Assembly (NCBI RefSeq): GCF_014633365.1
Contig: NC_068344.1
Location: 33,168,670 to 33,232,669, forward strand
Direction of reading: 5' to 3'
Origin: Diospyros lotus
Lineage: Eukaryota; Streptophyta; Magnoliopsida; Ericales; Ebenaceae
DNA: 64,000 bases
The notes under the pieces: model-generated
What the model saw: the letters and a program-made list of their open reading frames with translations, nothing else
Told to the model about the DNA's origin: nothing
The model's database searches: none
In this document: piece by piece, positions 1 to 12,217 of the stretch
How the letters are laid out: each line of letters opens with the position of its first letter
Position numbering within the stretch: the first letter of the stretch is position 1
Position numbers and translations under genes: made by a program

Positions 1-219
1 GAGGTCAGGGGTATGATGTAGCAACATGCTGGGGGAATGAAATGATCTGCAAACATTATTTCTTAGAGAATGTCCATCTGCTTATTACATTAATTGTTTT
101 GCTCATTGACTATAATTAGCTTTAGTGGCAGTAGCCAGTAGGTAAGGATGTACATGATGTGTGGTTTTTTTTTTTTTCATTCATTAAGTTGGATTATTAA
201 CTTTGTTAGTGTTGCTAAG

Positions 220-2114
220 TGATTAATGGTTAATTTTGTAAAAATTTTGTTATAATTATACCATTCTTTTGATCTTAAAAATGGTTTAAATTAGATATTA
301 ATATCTATTTTATGGTTATATGCAAGTTTAAATTGAAAAATGAATGAAATGAAATTTTAAAGTAAAATTTAATAATAATAATAATAATATATAAAATTAT
401 ATATAATACATATACATCATTATATGCATGTATGTAATATATATATATATATAATATAATCTAATATATATATGTGCCATGTGTAATACATATATATAAT
501 ATATAATTTATTAATAACATTAAATTATTATTTTTTTTTAGGCATGAAGAATTCAAGCCCATGAAGAGTTAAAGTCCATGAAGAATTCAAGCCCATGAAG
601 AATTAAGGTCCAATTTGAGCAACCCATGGAAGATATTATTTGGAGAAGACCCAAGGATTATTTTTAATCCTAATGAAGATTAAAAAACAAATTTATAAAA
701 ATCTATTTTTATTTTTTATGTGAGAGCTTTATTAGGTGTGTTTTTTAGCTAAAATTCATTTAACTATTAGGTGGATATTATAGCTAAAATCCATTTAACT
801 TTATGAGTGTTTTATTAGGTGTGTATTTTAGCTAAAATCCATTTAATATTAGGTGTGAATTATAGCTAAAATCCATTTAACTTTAAGTGTATGAGTGCCT
901 ATTAGATATAATTATGTCTAATTGAATAATTGAAATTGTGTGATTTGTATTGCATCTTGTGGCTTATAAATAGCTCACTTGATTGTATTTGTAAGTGTGA
1001 TTATTATTCTTGAATCAAAGTTTAGTTATTTCCTTAGAATTCTCTCTTTGAGAATTGCTTTTGTTCTCTCTTATTTTCTTTAATTTTTTCTCTTGTGATC
1101 TTATTTCTTCATTTCTTCTTTTAAATTCTTATGTCATTTATTATTACTTTATTATTCACCGCCTAAATAGCCGGTTAATTTATATCTTTAAATTTCTATA
1201 ATTTTAATTCTTGTCATTTAATTATTCACCGCCTAAATGTCCGGTTAGTTTTTGCTATTTTAATTCCTGTCATTAAAATTCTGTTATTTAAATTATGTCA
1301 TTTAAATTCCTGTCAATTAATTAATGGAAATGAGTAGCTAAATCTAATTTTGGGTTAAGGCAAGGACAGTGTCCAACGCCAATGATTCCCAAAGAAAGCT
1401 GCGCTTTAAATGAATAACATTAATTTAAATTTCAATATGAGTCTGTATTAATTATTAAAAAATCACTAGGTTTGAATTGGAGCGTAAGCCTACCTTAGAG
1501 CTTTCATGCCATGTATGAGAGTTACTAGAACTGAAAACGCTATCATACCCAAACCCGGATGATTAATTTAGTGTTTTGTGTATTAATTGCAATTGGACTT
1601 ATGGTAGTTGCTTAAATTAGAATCTCGCATATCATGTATGGGGATTGCTTAAACTAGAACTATCATCATTTTTAATTGCATTTAATAACAAACCCTCATA
1701 TTTGAAATTAAATTAATGTTGCTAATCTTTTATGCTAAAATTTGGGAATCAACGGGTTGGCACTGAAATTGTCTTAACTCAAGTACTATCCAATTTTATA
1801 TTCTCACTTAAAGTATTTATTTCAATTACTGCCTTAATTTATTTCCTAGTATCTGTTGTTTAAAAAACCATAAAAAAACCTTGTTGCCAATTTGTCCAAA
1901 TGCGTGTGTGCTTGTGTGACATTCTTTTTATTTTGCCATAAATAAATCTCTCAGTGGACGATTTGGACTCATTCAGAAAATATAAATTTAAGTTTGGACT
2001 ACAACTGCACTCGTACACTGACGAGTATAAACCTCTCACCTAAATAAAGAAAAAAATATAAAATTTTTATTGTGTTTTGTTTTATGTTTTAATTGCAGGG
2101 TGGGAGTGCAGCCA
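220..2114 (+). mobile_element. Solo LTR (or LTR-like element), 1.9 kb, TSD CTAAG
   Basis: The element starts TGATTAATGG and ends GTGCAGCCA, the usual TG...CA ends, and is flanked by perfect 5-bp duplications CTAAG at 215-219 and 2115-2119. A TATA-like TATAAATAG lies near 966 on the plus strand. A close relative (TGATTAGTGG...GTGCAGTCA) sits at 26696-29961 with its own TSD. No internal retroviral genes are present, so it is read as a solo LTR. Superfamily is inferred as Gypsy from the overall layout and is uncertain. It interrupts hAT copy 1. Confidence 0.85.
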
Positions 2115-2119
2115 CTAAG

Positions 2120-2591
2120 CATCAATTAAATTCAATTCGAGTGGATAAAATTGTTGATTTGATAGTAACAGGAGAATTTCAACTAGTACTGAAGCTAATC
2201 AGGTTTGTACTTTGCAACAAGCTGGGGCAACTCGTTGGAGTTCACATTTTACCTTTATTAAAAGATTGATTGAGATGTTGGATTCTATTTGTACACTTTT
2301 TGAAAATCTTATTGACGAGGGGTCGAACAACAATGTGGGGAGGCTAAATGTGCTTTGAAAGTTATGGAAACATTTGAGTTTATATTTATCTTGTTGTTGA
2401 TGTATGAAGTGTTGGAAAAATCTGATATTTTGTGTGAAGCATTGGAAATGAAAGATCAAGACATTTTGAATGCAATGGATTTTGTCTCAAGTACAAAACT
2501 TCTTTTTCAAGAGATGCATGATGATAAGTGGAAAAGTTTTATATGGTATATGGTGCAATTTTGTAAAAGTTATGAGGTTGATGTGCCATAA
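2120..2591 (+). pseudogene. hAT transposase fragment (middle part), copy 1
   Basis: The reading frame before and across 2200 gives a stretch ending in GATRWSSHF, the typical junction after the DUF4371 domain of plant ZMYM1-like hAT transposases. It continues into an ORF at 2355-2591 (VMETFEFIFIL, ALEMKDQDILNAMDFVSSTK) that is about 85 percent identical by eye to the copy at 51273-51551. The first 130 bases of the window hold the preceding GQGYD block. The frame is broken several times, so no functional protein is expected. Confidence 0.75.
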
Positions 2592-2620
2592 TTAATTGAT
2601 CATTATATGGATGGTACAAG

Positions 2621-3733
2621 CATAGTTTTGAAAGGCGCGAGGCGCAAATGGTCCTGGAGCCTGAGGCGTGAGGCGCACTTCTTAGAAAAAAAATTCAAAA
2701 TCTTGTAAAATCATAAAAAAATTATCAAATTATCAATAATAACACATGCATATCATTAATGTTTCATTATCTTCAAATTCTAAACTAACAACATCAAAGT
2801 TTATTCATTCATCATGCAATTTCTAAACTAGAAACATCATCAAAGTTCAAACTTAAAGTCTTAAACTCAAACAAGTACCAATCATCGTGCAAAGTTCTAA
2901 ATAAACATATAAACACTACAAGTCTACAATCAATAAAGAAGTTTTAATCATCATTATCATCATACCCTTCATCAAATTGAAAATCATCATCTTACGGTGC
3001 CATATTTTGCTCATCCCTGATTCCCTGTTATTTTTCTTCTTTTGCATGTACTCTCCAATCTCTTGTTTTATTGATGGAGAACATTTTGGAATAGTTTTAG
3101 TATTCTCCACAATCAATAAACACTATAAGTCCACAATCAAGAAAATGCTTTCATTTTGAAAAATGCTATTTTTCTAGGTCTGGAAGATTAACGCATTTTT
3201 TTTAAGTCTGAAAGATTAGGACATTATAAGGAGACATTATAAGGAGACATATAAGAAAATGTTTTCATTTTGAAAAACCATCTCTCGGTATTTTGATAGC
3301 TAATATTCATTGTTGTTAAAATGATTTTTAATGAACTTTTCAAGAAATAGTAGGTATGTATTTTGGGGGTGGTAAAATTGCTAAATCATGAGTTTGTACT
3401 AAAATCAAAATTCTATTTTCTTATTGTTATAGATTTTGATTTTTTAGATATTTTTATTGAATCTAAATAGGGGTACTTTCTTATTTACATTTATGTATTA
3501 AAGTAAATGGAAGGTAAAATATGAATAAGTAATGATGTATACATGCTGAAACTGAGAAGAGGGGATATTGGAGAGGAGAGGAAGAAAGGATGTAGGCACG
3601 GGTTTCATGAAGCGCGCCTCTCGCCTCAGTGCCTCACTTTGCAAGGCGAGGGTCTTGATGAACCCGCCTCGCCTCAGCCCAGGCGAGGCACCAAACTGGC
3701 GCTTTGCGCCTAGGCGCACCTTTAATAACTATG
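2621..3733. mobile_element. Non-autonomous hAT-type element, 1.1 kb
   Basis: Ends are CATAGTTTTGAAAGGCGC and, inverted, CATAGTTATTAAAGGTGC. The flanks are 8-bp duplications GGTACAAG (2613-2620) and GGTAAAAG (3734-3741) with one mismatch, as expected for hAT. Both ends carry GC-rich subterminal blocks of repeated GGCGAGGCG-like words, while the middle is AT-rich. It carries no transposase. The corresponding site in hAT copy 2 near 51540 lacks it. Confidence 0.75.
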
Positions 3734-3741
3734 GGTAAAAG

Positions 3742-4277
3742 ACGTTGTTGTCAATAGAAAAATAATATTACAGTAGAGGACTACTATCACTTTCAGATAT
3801 TCAATGCTGTAATAGATTTTCAATTGATGGGGTTGAATAATAGATTTACGAAAAAACAATAGAACTTCTTAAGCTTTGCGAGGCTTTAAATCCTACTGAT
3901 AGTTTCAAATCATTCTCCATAGATGCTATTTGTAGTTTAGTTGAGGAATTTTATCTTTTGAATTTTAATAAAGAAGAGATAAGAGATTTGAGGAGACAAT
4001 CGAATCATTATAAGTTTGATGTACTTCAGCATCCGCAGTTTCAGAATCTTACTTTTCTTCCTCAATTATGTCGAATGTTGGTTAAAATGAAGAAGTCATT
4101 TCATTATTTTTTAATTGATAGGTTAATTCGTCTAGTGTTGACTTTTTCAATTTTTATAGCAACAACAGAACGGATTTTTTCATGGATGAAACTCCTCAGA
4201 ACATCACTTCGCAATCAAATGGAGAATAAGTTTTTAGCAAACACCATGATTATCTACATTGAGAGGGAGATTGCTCT
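3742..4277 (+). pseudogene. hAT transposase C-terminal dimerisation domain, copy 1
   Basis: The ORF at 3958-4314 contains the hAT C-terminal dimerisation signature: LIRLVLTFS, then IATTERIFSWMKLLRT, then LRNQMENKFLANTMIIYIE. The upstream half (3742-3957) matches copy 2 but carries a frameshift and a stop near 3860. The CACTA element at 4278 cuts the coding end. In copy 2 the ATTERxFSxMK block is deleted, so copy 1 keeps the more complete dimerisation domain although neither copy is functional. Confidence 0.8.
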
Positions 4278-5115
4278 CACTACAAAAAAATTAATTTTTA
4301 GCGGCGGTTTTTAAAACGGACGCAAAAAATGAAATTTTGCGACGGTTTGTAAACCGCCGCAAAATACTATTTTAGCGGCGGTTTTTTTAACATTTTGCGA
4401 CGATTTTTAGAAAATCGCCGCTAAATTTAGAAAATAATTAAATAATTAAAAAATTAAATTAAATTTAGCAGTGGTTTTTGAGAAACCGCTGCTAAATTAA
4501 AAATAATTAAATAATTTAAAATTTAAAATTAAATTAATATTTGCGGCAGTTTTCGAAATCGCCGCAAAATTCATTAAAAAATTTAATTTAGCGGTGGTTT
4601 TTGAAAAATTGCCACTAAATTTAAAAATAATTAAATAATTTATAATTAAAATTAAATTAATATTTGCGGCAGTTTTCGAAACCTCTGCAAAATTCATTAA
4701 AAAATTAAATTTAAAGGCGATTTTTCAAAAACTGCCGTTAAATTCAAAAATAATTAAATAATTTATAATTAAAATTAAATTAATATTTGCGGCGGTTTTC
4801 AAAACCGCCACAAAATTCATCAAAAAATTTAATTTAACTGCGGTTTTGAAAAACCGCCGCTAAATTAAAAAATAATTAAATAATTTAAAATTAAAATTAA
4901 ATTATAAATTCATTAAATAATTTAATTTAACGACGATTTTTAAAAATCACCGCAAAATTCATTAAAAATTTTAATTTAGCGGTAGTTTTTAACCGCAGTT
5001 AAATTTTAAAATAATTAAATAATTCAAAATTAAAATTAAATTGAATTAAATTAATAAAAAGAAATATAAAATCTTAAAAAGAAATTAAAAATTTAATTTA
5101 AATTAATTACAAAAT

Positions 5116-6090
5116 CTTTATATATATAAAAGTAGGATAGTCTTGAAAAAAGAAATTTCCTCCTAAAACTTGCATTAATTAATAATTTGCAATTAATACT
5201 TATTTTATTAATAATTTATATTTTGTAATTTGCATTAATAATTTAAAATTTTCAATTGCTTTGAAGTAATAAGTAGTAATAAAATTTTCTCCCAAAACTT
5301 ACATTAATGATTTGCATTTAGTATTTATTGCATTAATAATTTATATTTTGTAATTTGCATCTTTATATATATAAAAGTAGGATAGTGTTGAAAAAAGAAA
5401 TTTTCTCCTAAAACTTGCATTAATTATTGATTTGCAATTAATACTTATTATATTAATAATTTACATTTTGTAATTTGCATTAATAATTTAAAATTTTCAA
5501 TTGCTTTGAAGTAATAAATAGTAATAAAATTTTCTCCCAAAACTTGCATTAATGATTTGCATTTAGTACTTATTGCATTAATAATTTATATTTTGTAATT
5601 TGCATCTTTATATATATAAAAATAGGATAGTCTTGAAAAAAGAAATTTCCTCCTAAAACTTGCATTAATTAATGATTTGCAATTAATACTGATTGTATTA
5701 ATAATTTACATTTGGTAATTTGCATTAATAATTTAAAATTTTCAATTGCTTTGAAGTAATAAGTAGTAATAAAATTTTCCCCCAAAACTTGCATTAATGA
5801 TTTACATTTAGTACTTGTTGCGTTAATAATTTACATTTTGTAATTTGTATCTTTATATATATAAAAGTAGGATAGTCTTGAAAAAAGAAATTTCCTCCCA
5901 AAACTTGCATTAATCAATGATTTGCAATTAATACTTATTGTATTAATAATTTATATTTTGTAATTTGCATTAATAATTTAAAATTTTCAATTGCTTTGAA
6001 ATAATAAGTAGTAATAAAAATTTTCCCCAAAACTTACATTAATGATTTGCATTTAGTACTTATTACATTAATAATTTACATAATTTACAT
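5116..6090. repeat. Tandem repeat, 245-bp period, 4 copies
   Basis: Copies start with CTTTATATATATAAA at 5116, 5361, 5606 and 5851, so the spacing is exactly 245 bp each time. Each copy holds two imperfect half-units around 'AAACTTGCATTAAT'. The array sits in the interior of the CACTA element, between its subterminal arrays. Confidence 0.9.
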
Positions 6091-7199
6091 TAATATGTAC
6101 GAATTATTGTAAAATTAATAATAAATTTTAAATATACGAGTTTTTCAATGCTAATTGTTTTGTATTAAATTTGCATGAGTTTTATGAGAAATATTAATAG
6201 ACAACTTAAACTATTAATTAAGTCATAGAAAATTATTCATTTATTTAAAATATTATTTTTATAACTTTATTCTATGTATATTTATATAATATTAAAATAT
6301 GATAGTCAAATAAAGTATTTTGCCAAGTGTCAATCAATGATGAATTTTTTCCCTCAAAAACTTGCATTAAATCAAAGGTAGTGATTAATTAATTATTAAT
6401 TACTTAATAATTATATTATAGTTTTGAAAATGTGATGTCTTAACAAATTCATAAAAAATTATTTAAGGTTGTCAAATGCTACGGTTTTTCAATGCTAATT
6501 AATATTTAAAGTATCACATTTTTAAGACTTTGGAAGAAATCAAAATAATTTTTTTTTAAATTTTGTTATTATTGAAAAAACTTATTCTTACTCATATTTA
6601 AGATTTTTAATTTATATTTATAATTATCATATAATAAATAGAAAATAACGAACGTTTTTAAGTGAAAATATTTATTTATAAATAAATATAATATAATAAA
6701 AAAATTTATAAGTATTTTTTCAAGTGACCTATTTAATATGTTAATTATTCTTTAATACATTAATTGAATGACAGTATATTAAATTAAAAGTGTTTTCCAT
6801 TAGTATATTGAATAGTGAATAATTAAGTAAACTTAATTTTTTTCAACATGATTAAAGATTAAAAAAAATTATAATTATCAATTCTGTTAAAATTATTTAA
6901 AATAATAAATTTATTTTTTTATTTTTAAATTAAACTCTCCCATATATCACATGGGTTCACCACTAGTTAATTAAAAATTTAATTTAAAAAATTAAAATAA
7001 AAATAAATTTAACAAAATTTTAATAATTTTAAAAATAAATTTTTAATCAATTAATTTAGTTAATTTAATTCAATTAATTTATTTTTAATTTATTCCTTTA
7101 CTCTTTTAAAAAATAATAAATTAATTAATATTTTCTAATTTATATTAAAAAATATAAAATATAATTATGGAAAGTAGTGGTTGTTTTGGTATATAATTT

Positions 7200-7340
7200 A
7201 TATATGTGGTTATATAACAAGGGGGCTTGGCAGATCAGACGGTCGCGCTCACACACGTGCACAGTGGAGGTTGCGGGATCGAAACTTTGGAGAAGGGGAG
7301 GCCTCGCCACGTGGTTGGGCGGCACAGGCGGGCGGGTGGA
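7200..7340. other. GC-rich island inside the CACTA element
   Basis: About 120 bp of GC-rich sequence interrupts otherwise very AT-rich DNA. It contains TTGGCAGATCAGACGG and, about 47 bp further on, GGGATCGAAAC, which loosely resemble tRNA-type A and B boxes. It may be a captured host or SINE fragment. Short ORFs here are open on both strands and do not resemble a known protein. Confidence 0.3.
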
Positions 7341-7963
7341 AGAAATTAAAATTTTTAATTTTGTTTTAATTTTAGCGGCAGAATTAAAATTTTTAATTTT
7401 TTTTTGCGACGGTTTTATAAATCGCCGCTAAAATTAAAATTTTTAATTTTTTCTAAAATTAAAATTTTTAATTTTTTTTTATTTTTGCGGCGGTTGAAGA
7501 ACCGCCGCTATATATTTTATAAACCGCTGCTAAATCACTAATTTTGTGGCGGTTTTAAAATCGCCACAAAAAAATGTGATTAGCGGCGATTATTCCAGCG
7601 GCTAGTCAAAACTGCCGCTAAATCACTTAGCGGCAGTTAAAAACCGCCGCTAAATACCTATTTTTTTGTAGTGTCTTGGTATTGATACAGAGGTACTCAT
7701 TGACAAGTTTGATCTTTTGAGAAATCACAGGTTACACCTTAAATAGTTTTATAAGGTATTTGTATTGTCTATTTTTTATATTTTTTTGTTATTTTTTACT
7801 TTCTTTTTTTAAGTTAATGAATTATTTTAAATATATATATATATATATATAAAGTTCATTAAATTCTTATTTTTATTTTTCTCCTATTGGTGAAGTTTAT
7901 GACAGAATATCTTTCTTTTTTTTTTTGAAGCCCCCAAGGTAAAATAATCATAGATTCCCCTGG

Positions 7964-8392
7964 CCATGGTCAAGGAATCAAGATAATAATCATCACCGAT
8001 GCCAATGTATTGGAGTTTATAGTTGGCCTTGCTGAAATTCATCATAGCGTTATATGACAGGGATCTGAGATTTCAAATTGAATCAAGTAATTGTCTGGAG
8101 AAACTTGTGAACAGAAGAACCAGTGGCTGATGTGAACTGTTGGAGTTTATAAATCTGGGAAAGTTATCAATGAGAGTATTGTTAAAGCATATATGACAGC
8201 TGGAATATTGTATTTGGGAGTCGTCCATGCAATTCACACCCTTCAAGATCTAGGGATGTTAAAGAAGTGAGATTAAGGAAGGAAATACGTAACAAGCAAT
8301 TCAAATCCGATTTTCTTGAATCTCAAACCATCATTATAAGAGTTGGAGATGAAGTAACTGTGTCAAGTAAGAAAGTCCCACTGGGAATTAAG
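7964..8392 (-). pseudogene. RLP pseudogene D fragment (exon 1/exon 2 deletion fusion), copy 1
   Basis: Read on the minus strand, the right part matches RLP exon 1 (DGLRFKK, LEGCELHG, FTSF..QLLDSI) and the left part matches exon 2 (ANYKLQYIG, DYYLDSLTM). The roughly 1 kb that should lie between them is missing, so the piece is a deletion fusion with many stops. It is almost identical to 52351-52790. On its left it abuts hAT copy 1 at CCATGG. On its right, at about 8392, it joins an intron cassette unit of gene A, so gene A's own exon 2 has been lost here. Confidence 0.8.
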
Positions 8393-8460
8393 TTAATTCA
8401 TTTTATGCATCATAACTCGTAAAATCATATAAGTTGACTTATGATTTTAACAACTATAAA

Positions 8461-8597
8461 CATATTATAACTTAGCTGCAAGGCATTCAAAGTTGACAAA
8501 GCAAATAATCCAGGAGAAATTGTACCAGTGATATGGTTATAACTCAGTGTTAATGATCCCAAATTGGGAAGTCCGGTAAATCGTGAAGGAAAAGGAC
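8461..8597 (-). other. LRR exon cassette (gene A side)
   Basis: This is a copy of the first 45 codons of RLP exon 2: GPFPSRFTGLPNLGSL, then a second LRR half ending LQLSYNMF. The acceptor CAG is intact before 8597, and a GTACAA donor-like site follows 8526, which would define a 72-nt exon of one LRR. Homology to exon 2 stops after the NMF codons. Confidence 0.75.
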
Positions 8598-9113
8598 CTG
8601 TGAAATGATAATTCCCAATCAGATTTTGTTGGATTTGCATTGAAGTAAGAGAATTCAATCATTACAAATGAATGAATTACTATGTTATTACTGTCATAAA
8701 TAAAATATATGTACTTATTATAAAATTATTTTATTTATTAATTTTAAAAATATTAAATAATATAATTTTTTTAAATATTAAATTCATCATTTATCATTCA
8801 TTCATATATGATTAAAATTTCAAACAATAAATATTACCATCATCATTAACAAATATTATTAAATATAAATAAAAATAATAAATCATACAAATAACAAATA
8901 TTATTAAAATTTTACATTATGTCATTATACTAATTAAATTACTAATACCAAAGAGGTATATTTATTTCTTGTTAATCATTAATCTTAATATAAAATTAGA
9001 CTCATTTATAATTTGATTGTGATATATTTAAGATTAAATCTTTGAATCTACACCTATTTGTACATGTAGATAATAACATCACAAATGAAAATATATATGT
9101 ACATATATATATA
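8598..9113 (-). other. Arm of the RLP intron unit, no gene
   Basis: AT-rich intron sequence equivalent to the units in genes B and C, including the shared words TTAATATAAAATTAGAC and CACCTATTTGTACATGTAG. It is interrupted at 9114 by the insertion cluster and resumes at about 15615. No gene is visible. Confidence 0.7.
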
Positions 9114-9885
9114 CTAGCGTATACTCGTGCCTAAAGGCACGGTATAAATAATATTAAGATTAAAATGTAATTATAAATAATATATATTATGTTCGCCAAA
9201 ATATAACATTTCGGTGAAACAAACATATAAGATTTATAATGTTCACTAATATTGCAAATCAAAATATAAGAACAAGTAAAAAAAAATTATAAACACTAAA
9301 CAGAAAATAGAAATTAAAGTTATTGTATACTTGTTAATATTTTATAATAAAAAAAAGATTACTAAATTTATATAATAAAGCACATAGTAAGTACTCTATA
9401 ATCTGAACAAATTAAATTAAAATTTAAATATTAAATAATACATACCAGCCTGTATTCTATAATTCCAAACAAAAATTAAATATCAAATAATGCACAACAA
9501 TTAGTGTTCTGCAATATAAAAAAAATTAAAATTAAATTACGTAACAGTTAGTGTTATTGACATCAATGGGGAAACCCCAGTTTGGGGTCGAAGAGAACCT
9601 TCAGTTCCCCGATCGCACACGGTTAGGGAAGCCTTGGGTTCTCGATTGTGAGTGGTCGGGAACCCTTTGGTTTTTATATTATTTTAATTAAAAAATTATT
9701 GTAATAAAATAAAAATAGAATTAAAAAATAATACGAATAAATGAATTCCTTAAGTAATTCAATTTTATATTTTTTTTAACCAATTTCACATTTCTTTAAG
9801 TATAAAAAATTCAACACTTAAAGATAAAAATACTAAATTTCGATTTAAACTTCTTACTTTGATATCATTATTAAATATTAAATGT
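9114..9885 (-). mobile_element. Helitron-like 3' terminus and unassigned AT-rich DNA
   Basis: Read on the minus strand, a 6-bp hairpin (CGTGCC, loop, GGCACG; 9126-9141) is followed by a short spacer and CTAG (9114-9117), next to a T. This is the standard Helitron 3' end inserted between A and T. I cannot place the matching 5' end beginning TC. The rest is AT-rich, with one GC-richer patch at 9565-9670, and has no recognisable gene. Confidence 0.5.
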
Positions 9886-11818
9886 TATAGTGCCCACATC
9901 CGAATGCATAAGAGAAAATAAGAGAAAGTATGAGAATGATATCCGAATATGCTCCATGCTCTATCCGAATGTTCACAAAGGGTGAGAAACTCATATGAGT
10001 GACATCCGAATGTATGGCCTCTTCATCCGAATGATTTCCCAAGCCATTCAAATGCATCGTGTCTCATTCGAATGTGGCCAAGCATCCAACACATCTGTAA
10101 TACCCAGGAATGATTTGAGGTCATAAGTAATATTTGATGAAGGGTACAAGTGGAATTATCAAAAGAATAAGGCTTTAGGACACACTGTTGCAGTCTTAAA
10201 AGACCGAAGTGGCTCGAGGGAGTACTCCAGACCCTAGACGAATAAGGAAAATTGTATAATATCGACGAGTGATTTAAATTATGATTTTTAGTGGTGAAAG
10301 AGATTGGATCGGGAACAGTTTTCAGTACAGCTGTCAACCAGACTAAGAAAACCGAATCAACGTAGAAGACGTCCAGAAGGTCAACGAAGTGCGTCAAGGA
10401 CTAGTATTTAACGTGTAGAACAACCTTTAAGCAATTTCAGGTTGAATTAAATGGATTTAAGGTCAATTTGACCAGCCGGGCCTAAGCGCAGTTTTCTAAT
10501 TTTGCCTGATGGAGGTCAAAACGGTACTTTTTCAGGAGTTTTGAGGGTCAAATGTGATGTACTAAACTTGTGGAACTTAGAGGTATATTTGGATTTATCA
10601 GGGGTGTTGTAAAAAGGGTAGAATTGTCATTTGAAGAAAACATGGGTCAAAATGCAAAAAATGAAAAATGCATAGTGTGAACGCACAAGGCAAAAACGGC
10701 CGCCGCCTTCCGCCGCACGTGGAGGTCATTTCAGGCGATGGGACGGCCGAGGGAGGTTCGGGGAAGGTAGTATCCGGCGCTAGGAAGCTTGTAAGCCAAG
10801 CCTCAGCCACTGATTGGCCGGAAATTGGCTGGAATTCGACTATAAATACCTAGGGTTTCGGCCGAAACTTTGCACAAAAATAGGCCGTGATTTGGTATGA
10901 ATTGAGGAGAGTGAATAGGGGGCTTTTCATCCTTGCATCAAGGCGAGCGATTTTGGAGAGTTTCGTGAGCTTTGGTGTGCATTTGGAGGCTGTTCGAAGA
11001 AGCAAGGCGGAAGCGAGGCGGTCCGCCTCGCCGGACCTGCAACTGTCGATTTGGCAGCTTTTCCGGCGTCCTTTCGGCCGGAAAATGGCACCAATGGGAT
11101 CGACTCATCGAAGGCTTGAAAGGGGTATGCTCAGATCGGTCATCGGAGAGGTCGTCCCCGGCCGGTCTTGAGGAAGAAGACGACGTGCGTGGCTGCACAC
11201 GCCAGCTTCCACGCGCAAACACGCGCCAGGCGCGTGAGGGGGCGTGTGATAGGGGCATTCTGGTATTTTTCTTCCAGCATTTTTATTAATTTATTTTAGG
11301 ATTTATTGTATGGAAATATTTTGGAAAATAGTTGAAGAAATAATTATTTTGGAATTACCGGGGAGAAAATTGAGAAAATTATGGGAAATTGAGGAAAAAT
11401 GGATTTTAATGCTTCCTTAATTAAATATGGTGTTTAGGAAGTATTGTGGCTCGAGGTTGAGTATAAGTTCAAGTATTTGGGATTTGGCATGCAAATCGAG
11501 GCATTGCACAAGGATCAAGACGATCTGAATACGTTCGAGGTGAGTGGTTTGATTCTAGCTTTACCTTGTCTTGGAAGTGTTTTAAAATGCTTGTGGTGAG
11601 TTCTAGCGAGCGGTTTCGCCCTCCTAGACTTAGGTTGTTTTACCAGGCTTTTACTTATGAACACTGTGTCAACATTCGCTGCATTGCATTAACTGGTTTA
11701 CTTTAAAATATTGGTGCATGGTGTGTGAATTTTCATATCATTTGGGGTCAAGTTTCATTGCATTGTTGGGTTCATACGGGGCGGGACGGGGTCATCTTGG
11801 GAATGGGACACGATTAGT

Positions 11819-11930
11819 CCTGGTGATCGGGTGACACGGTAGGGCATCCGGGGCCAGTACTGGTGATCGGGTGACACGGTAGGGCATCCGAGACTTGTAA
11901 CCGAGTGACACGGTAGGGCACCCGGGGATT
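11819..11930 (+). repeat. Short tandem repeat inside LTR B
   Basis: The word GGTGACACGGTAGGGCATCC, or a near copy, occurs three times (the third copy has AGTGACACGGTAGGGCACCC) with spacings of about 50 bp. It is a local repeat of LTR B with no coding sense. Confidence 0.8.
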
Positions 11931-12217
11931 AAGTATGTCAGGGAAATTTCTCAAGTTTGACGTGTCATGCATGTTGTTGTTTAGTAAGCCATGCTCATGT
12001 GTCTTTCATGCATTATATAAACTGTTTCATGCCTTCACTTAGATGTTTCATCATCTAACTTGGGTTATGCCCCTGGAACATTCAACGTTCTAGTTAGGGA
12101 CAACTGCGAGGTCAGGGACGAGACCGGAGAGCCAATGGTGTTTATGTGATAGTCGTTGTAACATTTGGAAGCTTTAATACGTATCTCAGGTTGTAAACGA
12201 ACAGTTGTATATTCAAG

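Larger units (their letters stand above)
4278..7673. mobile_element. Non-autonomous CACTA element, 3.4 kb, TSD TCT
   Basis: The left end is CACTACAAAAAAATTAAT and the right end, inverted, is CACTACAAAAAAATAGGT. The 3-bp duplications TCT lie at 4275-4277 and 7674-7676. Copy 2 of the host hAT shows the empty site near 52046 with a single TCT. Both subterminal regions (about 4300-5000 and 7370-7650) are packed with GCGGCGGTTTT words in both orientations, the usual transposase-binding arrays of CACTA elements. There is no transposase ORF, so it depends on an autonomous relative. Confidence 0.92.
1..7963 (+). mobile_element. hAT element, copy 1 (5' end outside window), split by three later insertions
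   Basis: The window opens inside a degenerate hAT element of the plant ZMYM1/DUF4371 transposase type. Its pieces are 1-219, 2115-2620, 3734-4277 and 7674-7963, and they align in order with the less interrupted copy at 49083-52350. Between them lie a solo LTR (220-2114), a hAT-type MITE (2621-3733) and a CACTA element (4278-7673). The right end reads CCCCTGG and is followed by CCATGGTC, the same junction with RLP pseudogene D as in copy 2 at 52350. This shows the two copies descend from one insertion event that was duplicated together with its flank. The left terminus is not in the window. Confidence 0.8.

Noticed and set aside
10668..11289. GC-rich ORFs around 10.7-11.3 kb as a host gene
   Set aside because: Open frames overlap on both strands and lie within LTR B between its TATA box and 3' part; no protein family is recognisable.
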